Assembly (NCBI GenBank): GCA_017381935.1
Contig: JAFOBG010000018.1
Span: forward strand, 1-58,345
DNA length: 58,345 nucleotides
Direction of reading: 5' to 3'
From: Alistipes sp.
GTDB lineage: Bacteria; Bacteroidota; Bacteroidia; Bacteroidales; Rikenellaceae
Below, one piece after another: positions 8,155 to 17,341 of this stretch. Below the pieces are notes generated by a model, which had not been told where the DNA came from, did no database searches, and worked only from the letters and a program-made list of their open reading frames with translations. The number at the start of each line of letters is the position of its first letter. The first letter of the stretch is position 1. The translations under genes were made by a program, and so were the position numbers.

Positions 8155-8940
8155 ATGAAAAGATTTCTAACAATTGTCTCTGTGCTTTGCATCTTTGCAA
8201 CCACACAGACTGTAAAGGCCTGGAACAATATAGGCCATGCTACTATCGCTGTCATTGCCGAAAGGCACATGACAGAAGAGGCTAAAGAGAAGTGTCGCCA
8301 CTATCTAAAACACAACCTTCCTTACTACGCATCGTGGATGGACTATTGGCGTAACTGCCCTGGCTTTGAGGAGACTCACTATTGGCACAGCGTACCTGTA
8401 GATGAGAAGAACAAGCAGGTTAAGGGCGAGACCCGCAATGCAGCTTATCAGATTAACCGTATCTGCAAGCAGATGCGTAAGTATCACAAACTCAAGGACT
8501 CTATTGTTGCCGACAACCTTAAGTATCTAATTCACATGGTGGGAGATATGCATTGTCCTGTCCACACAAAGTACAGTCCCAATGAGCCAAATCTCAAACA
8601 GCGTTCTGTAAAAGTAAAGGGCAAGAAGTTAGGGTTCCACTCCTATTGGGATGCCTCTATAGGCTACTATAACAAGGGTATGAAGTGCGACCAGATTGCC
8701 GAGAAGTACGATACCCTTACCGAGGCAGAGATTGCTGCAATTTGCCAGGGCAAGCCAAACGATTGGGCAACTGTTAATGCTATTGAAATGCGAGAGATAT
8801 ACACCCTGCTACCTATGCACAGCGAGGTTACAGAGATATCAGAGCAGAATCATGCACGAATGAAAGAGATTGCTATGCAGCAGGCCCTTCGAGGTGGATA
8901 TAGATTAGCAAAAGTGTTGAACGAAATATTCTCAAAATAA
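8155..8940 (+). CDS. S1/P1-type zinc nuclease (secreted)
   Basis: 261 aa with a Sec signal peptide ending at KA-W. The mature N-terminus is Trp23, as required in this family because the N-terminal Trp ligates zinc. All nine expected trinuclear-zinc ligands can be placed: W23, H28, D63, H78, H127, D131, H137, H162, D166, with the canonical spacings (H-x3-D-x5-H; H-x3-D). S1/P1 enzymes cleave single-stranded DNA/RNA and 3'-nucleotides; here it is probably periplasmic and used for nucleotide scavenging. Start 16 nt after dtd; the paralogue follows after 4 nt. Confidence 0.9.
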   Translation: MKRFLTIVSVLCIFATTQTVKAWNNIGHATIAVIAERHMTEEAKEKCRHYLKHNLPYYASWMDYWRNCPGFEETHYWHSVPVDEKNKQVKGETRNAAYQINRICKQMRKYHKLKDSIVADNLKYLIHMVGDMHCPVHTKYSPNEPNLKQRSVKVKGKKLGFHSYWDASIGYYNKGMKCDQIAEKYDTLTEAEIAAICQGKPNDWATVNAIEMREIYTLLPMHSEVTEISEQNHARMKEIAMQQALRGGYRLAKVLNEIFSK

Positions 8941-8944
8941 GGCT

Positions 8945-9736
8945 ATGAAACGATATATAATATTAGCACTCTGCCTATTAGCTGTCAGCACAGCCTCAGC
9001 ATGGAACAAATTTGCACAAGAGTGTATAGCAACTCTTGCCGAGCAGAACTTAACCGAAAAGGCAAAGAGTGAGACAACAAAGATTCTCGGTGGCGACCTG
9101 GCTTCAGGTGCGTGGTGGCTTCAGACAATAGCAAAAAATGAGGCTACAAAACATACCGCACATTGGCATTATATAAAGATTACTGCGGATTTGACATCAA
9201 CCACCAAATCTAATAAAGATGGCGTAGTGCAGATAGAGAATTGTATAGATGTATTAACTAACCGTGCCGAGCATAGCGACTCTACTGTCGTTGCAGCTCT
9301 CAAAACAGTAATACATCTTGTTGCCGATATGCACAACCTTGCGCACGTGCGTATTGAGAACATTCCAAATTCACGCCACAACTTTGAATTTCAGATTTCA
9401 AATGGTTTTTCAGGAAAGAAGGCGGCTCTGGCCACATCCTCTTGGCGCAAGTTCTGGGACTCAAATATTATCAACCGCCACGCAACATACTCTCCAAAAC
9501 TCTTCGCAGATGACCTTCAGACCTGCTACGGCGCAGATAAGGAGCGTTTTAGCAAGGGTGATGTCCGCCATTGGGCAGCAGATATGGCTCGCCTTGCAGC
9601 TCCGCTGTATAAGTGGGCACAGCCGGATATGATTATGTCTCGAGAGCAGCATAATCGTCTTGAGCCTATGAACGACAAGACTATGGCTCGTGCCGGCTAT
9701 CGTTTGGCGGCTCTGCTGAATGAGATTTTCCAATAG
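8945..9736 (+). CDS. S1/P1 nuclease-like paralogue lacking several zinc ligands
   Basis: 263 aa, signal peptide ending at SA-W (Trp20). It aligns throughout with the preceding nuclease (WNKFAQE vs WNNIGHA, HLVADMHNLAH vs HMVGDMHCPVH, KFWDSNI vs SYWDASI). Three ligand positions are changed: the His equivalent to P1 His6 is Gln25, the Asp equivalent to Asp45 appears to be Leu59, and the His equivalent to His149 is Arg168. H75, H124, D128, H134 and D172 remain. It is therefore likely an altered-metal or non-catalytic paralogue arising by tandem duplication. Its last 56 bp overlap the convergent exporter gene. Confidence 0.85.
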   Translation: MKRYIILALCLLAVSTASAWNKFAQECIATLAEQNLTEKAKSETTKILGGDLASGAWWLQTIAKNEATKHTAHWHYIKITADLTSTTKSNKDGVVQIENCIDVLTNRAEHSDSTVVAALKTVIHLVADMHNLAHVRIENIPNSRHNFEFQISNGFSGKKAALATSSWRKFWDSNIINRHATYSPKLFADDLQTCYGADKERFSKGDVRHWAADMARLAAPLYKWAQPDMIMSREQHNRLEPMNDKTMARAGYRLAALLNEIFQ

Positions 9737-10655
9737 CGGGACTCTCAGCAGGCGCAGAGAGGCGCTTTCTGATAATATTCCCCGCAACTACAAATACAAC
9801 TCCCGTAAAGATTAGTACCGCACCTGCAATATTGGTGCGGTCTATTCTATTTTGACCACGAAGTAGCGATAGTATAGTTGCCACAACAGGCTGTATATAG
9901 CGATATAAAGCCGTATGCACTGCCGTTAAGTTTGCCGAACCCACATAGAGCAGCCACATCGGCAGTATAGTGCCTAAAAATATCACATAACATAACTCCA
10001 TAATCGCTCCAAAAGGAAGCTTAAGCGGATTAATACCCTTTATCTCTCCCCAGAAAAATGGCGCAACCATAACAAAGCCAATAATATAGTACCACCCCAT
10101 TATTGTCAGCGAACCATATCTCTTAAGTTGATTGTTTATAAGCACCGTATTGGCCGCTATAGCCACAACAGCACAGAGAACTAACGCATTGCCAAAAGCC
10201 TCAGTTGTAGAGGATAACATATCATGTCCCCTATCAGATAACAATACCATAGCCCCCGCAATAGCCACAACAGCACCAAAACTCTTTATCCACGATATCG
10301 GCTGAGGCGTAACTATATGCGCTACAATAAGCGTAAAAACAGGTCCCAACGTAGCTATAGTCGAGGCATCTATGGGACTTGTCTGAGAGGCTCCCCATAA
10401 AAGCATATACATCCAACCATAAATAACAAGCAACGCAACAATAAATATTGTTCCGAAATCCTCAACAGTAATCCGCCATGAACGCCTGGAAAATAGAGCA
10501 AAAGGGATGAAAAATATCGCCGCTACAGTAACCTGTAACATGAATATCTGCTGAAAATTGAGATAGTAACGAGTCAACGAAACATAAAACGAAAAATTCG
10601 CCCCGAATAAAATATTCGCAACAACTAACGCTATATTGTACCTAACCCTGCCCAC
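9681..10655 (-). CDS. EamA/DMT-superfamily transporter
   Basis: 324 aa with about ten hydrophobic segments arranged as two EamA repeats (roughly 8-145 and 155-295). The second half contains the usual ALYRYIQPVVAT-type helix. DMT exporters move amino acids, nucleosides or drugs out of the cell; the substrate is unknown. The frame starts with GTG at 10653-10655; the nearby ATG (10655-10657) is out of frame. The C-terminal tail (about 300-324) is hydrophilic and its codons overlap the 3' end of the nuclease-like gene on the other strand. Confidence 0.82.
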   Translation of the reverse strand: MGRVRYNIALVVANILFGANFSFYVSLTRYYLNFQQIFMLQVTVAAIFFIPFALFSRRSWRITVEDFGTIFIVALLVIYGWMYMLLWGASQTSPIDASTIATLGPVFTLIVAHIVTPQPISWIKSFGAVVAIAGAMVLLSDRGHDMLSSTTEAFGNALVLCAVVAIAANTVLINNQLKRYGSLTIMGWYYIIGFVMVAPFFWGEIKGINPLKLPFGAIMELCYVIFLGTILPMWLLYVGSANLTAVHTALYRYIQPVVATILSLLRGQNRIDRTNIAGAVLIFTGVVFVVAGNIIRKRLSAPAESPAIGKSHSAEPPNDSRHEP

Positions 10656-10729
10656 ATTATACCCCTATACAATCATTACGCCATAATATACCGTAATATA
10701 ATTATAATAAAGTACCACCAGCTTTTGTC

Positions 10730-10870
10730 TGACAAGACAGGAGCGTACCTCTATCACGACAAAACCCAATTAGAGTACCGCCCATAGTACTGCCCACAGT
10801 ACTGCCAGCTTTTTCGATAAAAAGCATGGCGTGCAAAAAGCTTTCGGCGAAACTCTGTTTCGCTTATATA
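10730..10870. repeat. Cluster of short hairpins and direct repeats
   Basis: Part of a 570-bp gene-free stretch. It contains a block shared with 3486-3519 (CAATTAGAGT then CGCCCA), two direct AGTACTGCC repeats around 10786-10806, a perfect 7-bp hairpin GCTTTTT-CGAT-AAAAAGC (10808-10825) and another, GCGAAAC-TCT-GTTTCGC (10847-10863). It reads as a REP-like intergenic cluster. Confidence 0.55.
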
Positions 10871-10879
10871 CTGTAGCGT

Positions 10880-10996
10880 GTTGGGGATAACTTTGACCAA
10901 GTTATTGAAATGGAAAATAGAGCCTTTACACTTTCAAGCAAGCTTGAGTGTTAGGCTCTATTTTCCATTTCACTGCCTTTGGCAGTAGTCCCCAAC
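10880..10996. repeat. Four-way-junction (cloverleaf-like) palindromic element
   Basis: 117 nt that fold with almost no unpaired junction bases. The outer stem is GTTGGGGA (10880-10887) with TCCCCAAC (10989-10996), 8 bp. Inside are three hairpins: TAACTT/AAGTTA (10888-10904); a long one whose arms 10907-10924 and 10954-10971 pair perfectly over 18 bp and continue with ACACT/AGTGT and CAAGC/GCTTG; and ACTGCC/GGCAGT with a TTT loop (10972-10986). It could be a structured RNA, a cruciform DNA element or a degenerate mobile element. There is no obvious promoter. Confidence 0.7.
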
Positions 10997-11095
10997 CCGA
11001 AAACAGAATTTAAACTAAAGCACCGAGTTCGTTCAGCGCGCCATTTTGTTGTCAGGAGGGTACATTTTCTACAACTGAGGGTATTTAGAGATACT

Positions 11096-11224
11096 ATTTT
11101 GTCGGCAAAAGGTAGTAGTTGCAACGCTCGGTAAAAAATCCCAGCGATGGATAGTACAAAACGTACAGCCATTGCTGGGACTTTTTTATTAGCGGCAGTA
11201 AATGCTGCCTTTTCACGACAAAAT
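11096..11224. mobile_element. 129-bp palindromic MITE-like element, copy B
   Basis: Near-identical to copy A at 3519-3647 and exactly the same length: terminal ATTTTGTCGGCAAAAGG and CCTTTTCACGACAAAAT, central CCCAGCGATGG / CCATTGCTGGG hairpin, A6 and T6 flanks. Its last base is also the first base (on the plus strand) of the der stop codon, so it abuts or was inserted exactly at the end of der and probably acts as its terminator. Confidence 0.75.
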
Positions 11225-12528
11225 TACTTTTGTCGGAAATATATCTGAATAGGCACTCCCGAGAAGTCATACTGTTCACGAATATGATTCTCTAAGAAGC
11301 GGCGATAGTTTTCACGGATATATTGTGGAAGGTTACAGAAGAATGCGAACTGCGGAGTTGGGGTTGGTAGCTGCATTGCATACTTGATACGGATATACTT
11401 TCCCTTAACTGTTGGAGGTGGGGTCTGCTCGATAATAGGCAGGATAAAGTCGTTCAGCTCTGAAGTTGGAATTCTGCGAGAACGAGAGTTGCAGACACGG
11501 ATAGCTGTCTGCAGCACATCCAAGATACGCTGCTTGTTAAGGGCTGAGGTAAAGATGATAGGTATATCGCTAAATGGAGCGAGTTTCTTCTCCAAGAACT
11601 CTTTCCACTCCTTCATTGTGTTATTTTCCTTTTCGATAAGGTCCCATTTATTGACCACTATAACACAGCCCTTACGGTTACGCACAATAAGGTTATGAAT
11701 ATTAAGGTCTTGAGACTCTATACCCTGCTGAGCATCAAGCATAAGTATGCAGACATCCGAAGCCTCAATAGCACGAATAGAACGCATTACAGAGTAGAAC
11801 TCAAGGTCTTCCATAGTCTTACCCTTCTTACGCATACCTGCTGTATCAACAAGATAGAAGTCCATGCCGAACTTATTATAGCGGGTATGGATAGAGTCTC
11901 GAGTTGTACCTGCAATATTGGTAACAATATTACGGTCTTGACCGAGTAAGGCGTTTGTCATAGAGGACTTTCCAACATTAGGGCGACCCACGATAGTTAT
12001 GCGTGGCAAATCCTCAAGCTCATTGGCGGTGCAATCCTCAGGTAGAAGTTTAAGAATCTCATCCATCAACTCACCTGTTCCGCTACCTGACATCGAGCTA
12101 ATGCAGAATGGGTCTCCAAGGCCGAGGGCGTAGAACTCATGAGAGTTATAGATAAGGTCATAATTATCCACTTTATTACATACAAGGATAACACGCTTCT
12201 TTGCTCGGCGCAAAATCTCCGCCATCATCATATCAAGGTCGGTAACACCTGTGCCCACCTCTACAAGAAAGAGGATTACATCGGCCTCTTCGATTGCAAG
12301 TAGTACTTGACGGCGAATCTCGTCCTCAAAAATATCCTCACTATTAACTGTATAGCCACCTGTATCGATAATAGAGAACTCTCGACCACTCCAATCGGTT
12401 TTTCCATAGTGGCGATCACGAGTAGTTCCGGCTGTGGCATCTACAATTGCCTGACGCTGACCGACAAGACGGTTAAAGAGTGTACTTTTACCCACATTTG
12501 GACGACCAACGATTGCAACAAGACTCAT
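11224..12528 (-). CDS. der: Ribosome biogenesis GTPase Der (EngA)
   Basis: 434 aa, standard length. Two tandem GTPase domains: the first with GRPNVGKST (about 8-16) and NKVD, the second with GRPNVGKSS (about 182-190), DTAG and NKWD; then the C-terminal KH-like domain ending in Y-F-R-Q-K. Der is essential for 50S subunit assembly. Transcribed from a promoter at 12570-12577 with a leader of about 35 nt, divergent from the barrel protein gene. The stop codon overlaps MITE-like copy B by one base. Confidence 0.97.
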   Translation of the reverse strand: MSLVAIVGRPNVGKSTLFNRLVGQRQAIVDATAGTTRDRHYGKTDWSGREFSIIDTGGYTVNSEDIFEDEIRRQVLLAIEEADVILFLVEVGTGVTDLDMMMAEILRRAKKRVILVCNKVDNYDLIYNSHEFYALGLGDPFCISSMSGSGTGELMDEILKLLPEDCTANELEDLPRITIVGRPNVGKSSMTNALLGQDRNIVTNIAGTTRDSIHTRYNKFGMDFYLVDTAGMRKKGKTMEDLEFYSVMRSIRAIEASDVCILMLDAQQGIESQDLNIHNLIVRNRKGCVIVVNKWDLIEKENNTMKEWKEFLEKKLAPFSDIPIIFTSALNKQRILDVLQTAIRVCNSRSRRIPTSELNDFILPIIEQTPPPTVKGKYIRIKYAMQLPTPTPQFAFFCNLPQYIRENYRRFLENHIREQYDFSGVPIQIYFRQK

Positions 12529-12569
12529 AATATACTCTGTTTTATAGTTTTATCATCAAAATTCCGCCA

Positions 12570-12647
12570 CAAAGATACTAAAAAACAAAAATTTAGGCAA
12601 GTTTCGGTAGTAAATATCAAATATTAAACAAAAAATTACTATTTTTG
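12570..12647. promoter_or_regulatory. Divergent promoters of der (minus) and the barrel protein gene (plus)
   Basis: Minus: TATCTTTG at 12570-12577 with TTG about 20 nt upstream. Plus: TATTTTTG at 12640-12647, only 8 nt before the ATG at 12656. Confidence 0.6.
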
Positions 12648-12655
12648 GAAGAATT

Positions 12656-13273
12656 ATGAAACGATTACTACTTATACTTACAGCTTTTTTACTCTGTGGC
12701 AACGCTTTTGCCAAGAGTCCTATTCCGGGAGTAAGAACGGAGTGGGGTGTTGTTGCGGGTGTTAACTACATGGCACCTAAATTCACAATGGGAGACTCTT
12801 CAGCCTCACTGAAGGCCAATCCGGGTTTTTCTGCCGGTATTCACATGGGGCTTAGAATTATTGGAATCCTCGGCATACAGCCGGAGGTTATCTACTCTTA
12901 CAACAAAATCGGCATTGAGGATGACAAAGTGAACTTTGTCTCTGATATCAAGTGCAACACGTTGCAGGTTCCGGTACTGCTTTCGCTCAAGCTCGCTCTT
13001 GTGCGTTTCAATATTGGACCTGTATTTACGGTGATGGACAATCCGACCTACCTTGATAGAAGTGGGGAGAAAGTGATGTTTGGAAGACTCAATCCGACAC
13101 TCTCTTACACTGCTGGCGTGAGCGTATGTCTATTTAAGCACCTGCTTATAGATGCACGTGTTACAAGCGGCTTTAAGACTGTTGAGAATTGTCTATCATA
13201 CGACATTTCGCACGACCAATACATCAAAACAACAATGTTTAACGCACAACTCAAAATAGGAGTACTTTTCTAA
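12656..13273 (+). CDS. Outer-membrane beta-barrel protein (PorT-like)
   Basis: 205 aa with a signal peptide (AFA cleavage near residue 19). The mature protein shows the alternating pattern of the outer-membrane beta-barrel family (PF13568/PorT-like): WGVVAGVNY near the start, GIHMGLRIIGILGIQPEVIYSY, LQVPVLLSLKL, FNIGPVF and a final I-G-V-L-F. Specific role unknown. Its TAA overlaps the ATG of phoH by one base, so the two are translationally coupled. Confidence 0.82.
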   Translation: MKRLLLILTAFLLCGNAFAKSPIPGVRTEWGVVAGVNYMAPKFTMGDSSASLKANPGFSAGIHMGLRIIGILGIQPEVIYSYNKIGIEDDKVNFVSDIKCNTLQVPVLLSLKLALVRFNIGPVFTVMDNPTYLDRSGEKVMFGRLNPTLSYTAGVSVCLFKHLLIDARVTSGFKTVENCLSYDISHDQYIKTTMFNAQLKIGVLF

Positions 13274-14298
13274 TGACTGAGACTGAGGGTAAAACAATAT
13301 CGGTTGAAAATATCGACACAAGGGAGCTATATGGTGCCAAGAATGTATATCTTGAGCAGATAAAGGCTCTACATCCAAAGCTCAAAATCATTGCTCGCGG
13401 CCACACCCTTAAGGTGTTGGGCGCAAAGGGAGATATAGAGCGTTTTGAGCGTCGTATGCAGTCGTTAATCGACTATTACGACCGCTATGGGCACATCTCA
13501 AAAGAGGTTGTAGAACAATCTTTTGCAGCAGGTTTCACCACTGGCGATGCACCTACAGAGAGTTCTACTCCTTTGCGAGATAATGAGGCGATAGTCTATG
13601 GTAACAACGGCATTGTTGTCAAGGCTCGTACGGACAATCAGAGGAAGTTAGTCTCAACATACGACAAGTGCGACCTTATCTTTGCTACAGGCCCTGCAGG
13701 AACAGGTAAGACATATACAGCTATTGCACTTGCTGTACGTGCCCTTAGAGATCGTCAGGTACGTCGTGTAATCCTTACCCGTCCAGCTGTTGAGGCGGGA
13801 GAAAAGCTCGGATTTCTACCTGGAGACCTCAAAGAGAAGCTAGATCCATATTTGCAGCCGCTTTATGATGCGCTGAATGATATGATTCCACCTCTGAAGT
13901 TGCAAAAGTTTATTGAGGATGGAACTGTACAAATTGCTCCGCTTGCATATATGCGAGGTAGGACTCTTGATAACGCCTTTGTAATTCTTGACGAGGCGCA
14001 GAATACCACACGCTCACAGATTAAGATGTTCCTTACCCGTATGGGTCGCAATGCAAAGTTTATCGTTACGGGAGACGTTACACAAGTCGATTTACCTCGC
14101 AGAAGCGACAGTGGACTTACACGTGCAATGAATACCGTAAGAGGCATTAACGGAATCGGCTTTGTAGAGTTCGACAAGAGTGATATTGTACGTCATGAGT
14201 TGGTAAAGCATATTGTCGATGCCTTTGACCGTCAGGATAAGATTGAGGAGCAGCGTCGCCGTGAGGCGCATGAGGCTCATCAGAGTGAGAGTAAGTAG
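13273..14298 (+). CDS. phoH: PhoH-family ATPase
   Basis: 341 aa. An N-terminal KH-like region (about 10-75) precedes the PhoH P-loop ATPase domain: Walker A GPAGTGKT (140-147), TRPAVEAGEKLGFLPGD, the Walker B-like FVILDEAQN and TGDVTQVDLPR. PhoH proteins are associated with RNA metabolism (often beside YbeY), but the precise role is unclear. Overlaps the barrel gene by one base upstream; the sulfatase follows after 6 nt. Confidence 0.93.
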   Translation: MTETEGKTISVENIDTRELYGAKNVYLEQIKALHPKLKIIARGHTLKVLGAKGDIERFERRMQSLIDYYDRYGHISKEVVEQSFAAGFTTGDAPTESSTPLRDNEAIVYGNNGIVVKARTDNQRKLVSTYDKCDLIFATGPAGTGKTYTAIALAVRALRDRQVRRVILTRPAVEAGEKLGFLPGDLKEKLDPYLQPLYDALNDMIPPLKLQKFIEDGTVQIAPLAYMRGRTLDNAFVILDEAQNTTRSQIKMFLTRMGRNAKFIVTGDVTQVDLPRRSDSGLTRAMNTVRGINGIGFVEFDKSDIVRHELVKHIVDAFDRQDKIEEQRRREAHEAHQSESK

Positions 14299-14304
14299 TA
14301 GGTT

Positions 14305-15864
14305 ATGAAGAGGATAGCAGGGCTTTTGTCGGCAGGTTTATGCCTTACAGGGTGCAGTGGGGAGGCTATAGTAGAGCAGCGTCCCAATATCCTATTTATC
14401 ATTGCCGAAGATATGAGCCTTGATCTTGAGTGCTACGGCTGTCAGGGTGTGCAGACACCAAACCTCAATAGGTTGGCCAGAGAGGGCGTGATGTATACCA
14501 ATGCTCGCTGCTGCTCATCTATCAGTTCTCCCACCCGCTCGGCGATGATGACAGGCATGCACCAGACCACAATAGATGCCCATAACCACCGCAGCAACCG
14601 AGATAGGCCTCTGCCTGCGGGAATTCTACCGGTAACTGCATATCTTCGCGATGCGGGTTATACCTGCATTTTGGGTAATAAAAACTGCTACGAGAATCGC
14701 AATATTAAGGACAATGATGTCCAGAGCAGCCGAAAAATCGACTGTAACTTCCGCTGGGAGGCTGTGGGCGAGTATGACGGCAAGCAGAGCTTTGGCCTCT
14801 TTGACAAGCTGCACGATGTAGAGCCGGAAGATGTGCCGTTCTTCTGCCAGATTTCGCTCTACATAACCCACCGCGGCGACCACTGGAACCGCATCCGCAA
14901 CGCCTCAACAGACCCTGTAGATCCGCAGCAGGTTGAAGTTCCGCCATATATGCCCGACCACCCTATTGTGCGCCACGATATAGCCACGCTACTTGATCAG
15001 GTCGAGTATATGGATGGTGAGGTGGGGATGATTTTAGAGGAGTTTGAGAGTAAGGGATTGCTGGATAATACCGTCGTCTTCTTTGTTGCTGATAATGGCC
15101 GTTGCGATATTCGCGCAAAGTCCTACCTATATGAGCCAGGCACGCGTGTGCCGATGATTGTCTGGGGCAAGGGGGTTAAGAGCGATGTTGTAAGTAATCT
15201 TGTCAGCGAGCTTGACTTGCCAGCCTCGTTTCTCTACCTTGCAGGGATAGAGAGACCAGAGTACTATCAGGGCCGTGTGCTAAATGCGCTATTACCAGAG
15301 GGTGAGCATCAAGAGCCGTATGAGTATCTATACACAGCGGCCGATAACTTTGACGATATTATAGAGTGCTTCCGCGCAGTGCACGACAACCGTTATACCT
15401 ATATCCGCAACCACTTCCCAGAGTATCCTTATGACCGTGCGCAGATGTATATGGACCTTCATCGCCCATCACTGCACATTATGCGTAAGTTGAAGGCGGA
15501 GGGTGCGCTAAATGATACGCAGATGCTCTTTATGGCGGAGAGCAAACCTATAGAGGAGCTATACGACTACATCGCCGACCCTCACTGCACAAATAACTTG
15601 GCAGGCAAAGCGGAGTACAAGGAGCAGATAGAGCGTATGCGTGGCTATATGGCCGATTGGCAGAGCAAGCATAGCGATATGGGACTTGCAGACCGCGCAG
15701 AGCGAAAGCTTGCTGACTATTATAGGGAGGAGAACCGCCTGCGTTACTACCTCAAGACACGCCATCCAGAGGTGTGGGAGGATATCTGTGACGGTATTAT
15801 CTTTGATCAGTATGACCACTATAAGAAGATGATGAAAGCAGAACAAAAATTACAAAAAAGATAA
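14305..15864 (+). CDS. S-type sulfatase, lipoprotein
   Basis: 519 aa. A lipoprotein signal with Cys17 (CLTGC) places it on the membrane surface. The sulfatase core has the metal-binding AEDMS (D36) and the S-x-P-x-R signature S74-S75-P76-T77-R78, so the catalytic formylglycine would be made from serine by an anaerobic maturase (anSME), which is not in this window. Later DNGR and the C-terminal subdomain are present. Closest in feel to the N-sulfoglucosamine sulfohydrolase branch, but the substrate (host or plant sulfated glycan) is not provable. Start 6 nt after phoH. Confidence 0.87.
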   Translation: MKRIAGLLSAGLCLTGCSGEAIVEQRPNILFIIAEDMSLDLECYGCQGVQTPNLNRLAREGVMYTNARCCSSISSPTRSAMMTGMHQTTIDAHNHRSNRDRPLPAGILPVTAYLRDAGYTCILGNKNCYENRNIKDNDVQSSRKIDCNFRWEAVGEYDGKQSFGLFDKLHDVEPEDVPFFCQISLYITHRGDHWNRIRNASTDPVDPQQVEVPPYMPDHPIVRHDIATLLDQVEYMDGEVGMILEEFESKGLLDNTVVFFVADNGRCDIRAKSYLYEPGTRVPMIVWGKGVKSDVVSNLVSELDLPASFLYLAGIERPEYYQGRVLNALLPEGEHQEPYEYLYTAADNFDDIIECFRAVHDNRYTYIRNHFPEYPYDRAQMYMDLHRPSLHIMRKLKAEGALNDTQMLFMAESKPIEELYDYIADPHCTNNLAGKAEYKEQIERMRGYMADWQSKHSDMGLADRAERKLADYYREENRLRYYLKTRHPEVWEDICDGIIFDQYDHYKKMMKAEQKLQKR

Positions 15865-15885
15865 AAAAATTAAAACAACTGAACT

Positions 15886-17340
15886 ATGAACAAAGATTTT
15901 AGTGCGCTACAACCTGCGCTTGTATGGAAACATTTTGCAGCTATCTGCAACATTCCTCACCCTTCTCATCATGAGGAGAAGATCCGCCAATACGTTGTCG
16001 ATTTTGCAATCGCTCAAGGTCTTGAGCACACTGTAGATGAGGCTAATAATGTCTATATTCGCAAAGCAGCCACTCCGGGTATGGAGTCTCGCAAGGGTAT
16101 TGTTATTCAGGCTCACCTCGACATGGTGCCACAGAAGAATAATGACAAGGTTTTCGACTTTGAAAACGACCCTATTGAGGCTTATATTGACGGAGAGTGG
16201 GTAACTGCTGCCGGCACAACACTTGGTGCTGACAATGGTATCGGAGCTGCTGCTATCCTTGCTGTTCTTGAGGACAACACACTTGTTCATGGTCCTATAG
16301 AGGCTCTCTTCACAGCTACTGAGGAGACAGGCATGGATGGAGCTTTTGGTCTTAAGGGTGGTATGTTGCAGGGCGATATTCTGCTCAATCTCGACTCAGA
16401 AACTGAGGGCGAGCTCTATGTAGGTTGTGCCGGAGGTTTGGATGCAAACATCACTCTTCCTTACACTGCTGAGGCTGCTCCTGCCGGATATGTAGCTTAC
16501 AATGTTGAGGTAAAGGGTCTTAAAGGTGGCCACTCAGGTATCCAGATTGGCTATCAGAGAGCAAATGCAAACCGTGAGTTATTCCGTCTGCTCAACCAAA
16601 CAACTTGTGATGTTCGTTTGGCGGCTGTTGATGGTGGCGGTTTACGCAACGCTATACCTCGTGAGGCTGTTGCTCTTGTGCTTGTTGCTCAGGCTGAGGT
16701 TACAGCTTTCGAGGCCGAGGTTGCCGCTTTCGAGAAGACTCTTATTGCCGAGTATGCAAATATAGAGGATAACATATCTGTAAAGGTGTTACCTACAAAC
16801 CTCCCTGCTGAAGTTATTCCTGCTTGCATTGCATCAAAGTTGGCAAAGGCTGTTATCGGCGCTCCAAATGGCGTTATTAAGATGTCTGTCGAGATGGAGG
16901 GTCTTGTTCAGACCTCATCTAACCTCGCCCGCGTAGTATCAGATGGCTCTTCAATAAAGATTCAGTGCCTGCTCCGTAGCTCTGTAAACTCAGAAAAGCA
17001 TGCACTTGGTCAGGCTATTAAGGGTGTGTTCGAGCTTGCTGGTGCAACTGTAGAACTGAGTGGCGACTACGACGGCTGGAAACCAAATATGGAGTCTGCA
17101 ATTTTGCATACAATGCTCGCATCTTACGAGTCTCTGTATGGCAAGAAACCTGCGGTAATGGCTATCCATGCAGGCCTTGAGTGCGGAATTATCGGTGGTA
17201 AGTACGAGGGTCTTGATATGATTTCATTCGGTCCTACAATCTGTTTCCCTCACTCTCCAGATGAGAAGGTTGAGATTGCATCTGTAGAGAAGTTCTACTC
17301 ATTCCTACTTCATACATTGGCAAATGCGCCATTGAAATAG
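15886..17340 (+). CDS. pepD: Aminoacyl-histidine dipeptidase (M20C, PepD)
   Basis: 484 aa, standard length. Zinc peptidase that hydrolyses Xaa-His and other dipeptides in the cytoplasm. Motifs: HLDMVPQ (metal ligand His then catalytic Asp), GADNGIG (bridging Asp), TATEETGM (general base Glu and ligand Glu), LNLDSE, the lid/dimerisation domain in the middle, and a C-terminal FGPTICFPHSPDE with the last His ligand. Twenty-one nt after the sulfatase; one nt before the lipid kinase. Confidence 0.95.
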   Translation: MNKDFSALQPALVWKHFAAICNIPHPSHHEEKIRQYVVDFAIAQGLEHTVDEANNVYIRKAATPGMESRKGIVIQAHLDMVPQKNNDKVFDFENDPIEAYIDGEWVTAAGTTLGADNGIGAAAILAVLEDNTLVHGPIEALFTATEETGMDGAFGLKGGMLQGDILLNLDSETEGELYVGCAGGLDANITLPYTAEAAPAGYVAYNVEVKGLKGGHSGIQIGYQRANANRELFRLLNQTTCDVRLAAVDGGGLRNAIPREAVALVLVAQAEVTAFEAEVAAFEKTLIAEYANIEDNISVKVLPTNLPAEVIPACIASKLAKAVIGAPNGVIKMSVEMEGLVQTSSNLARVVSDGSSIKIQCLLRSSVNSEKHALGQAIKGVFELAGATVELSGDYDGWKPNMESAILHTMLASYESLYGKKPAVMAIHAGLECGIIGGKYEGLDMISFGPTICFPHSPDEKVEIASVEKFYSFLLHTLANAPLK

Positions 17341-17341
17341 C

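Noticed and set aside
14305-15864. Polysaccharide utilisation locus around the sulfatase
   Set aside because: No SusC/SusD pair, glycosidase or anSME maturase is nearby; neighbours are phoH and pepD.
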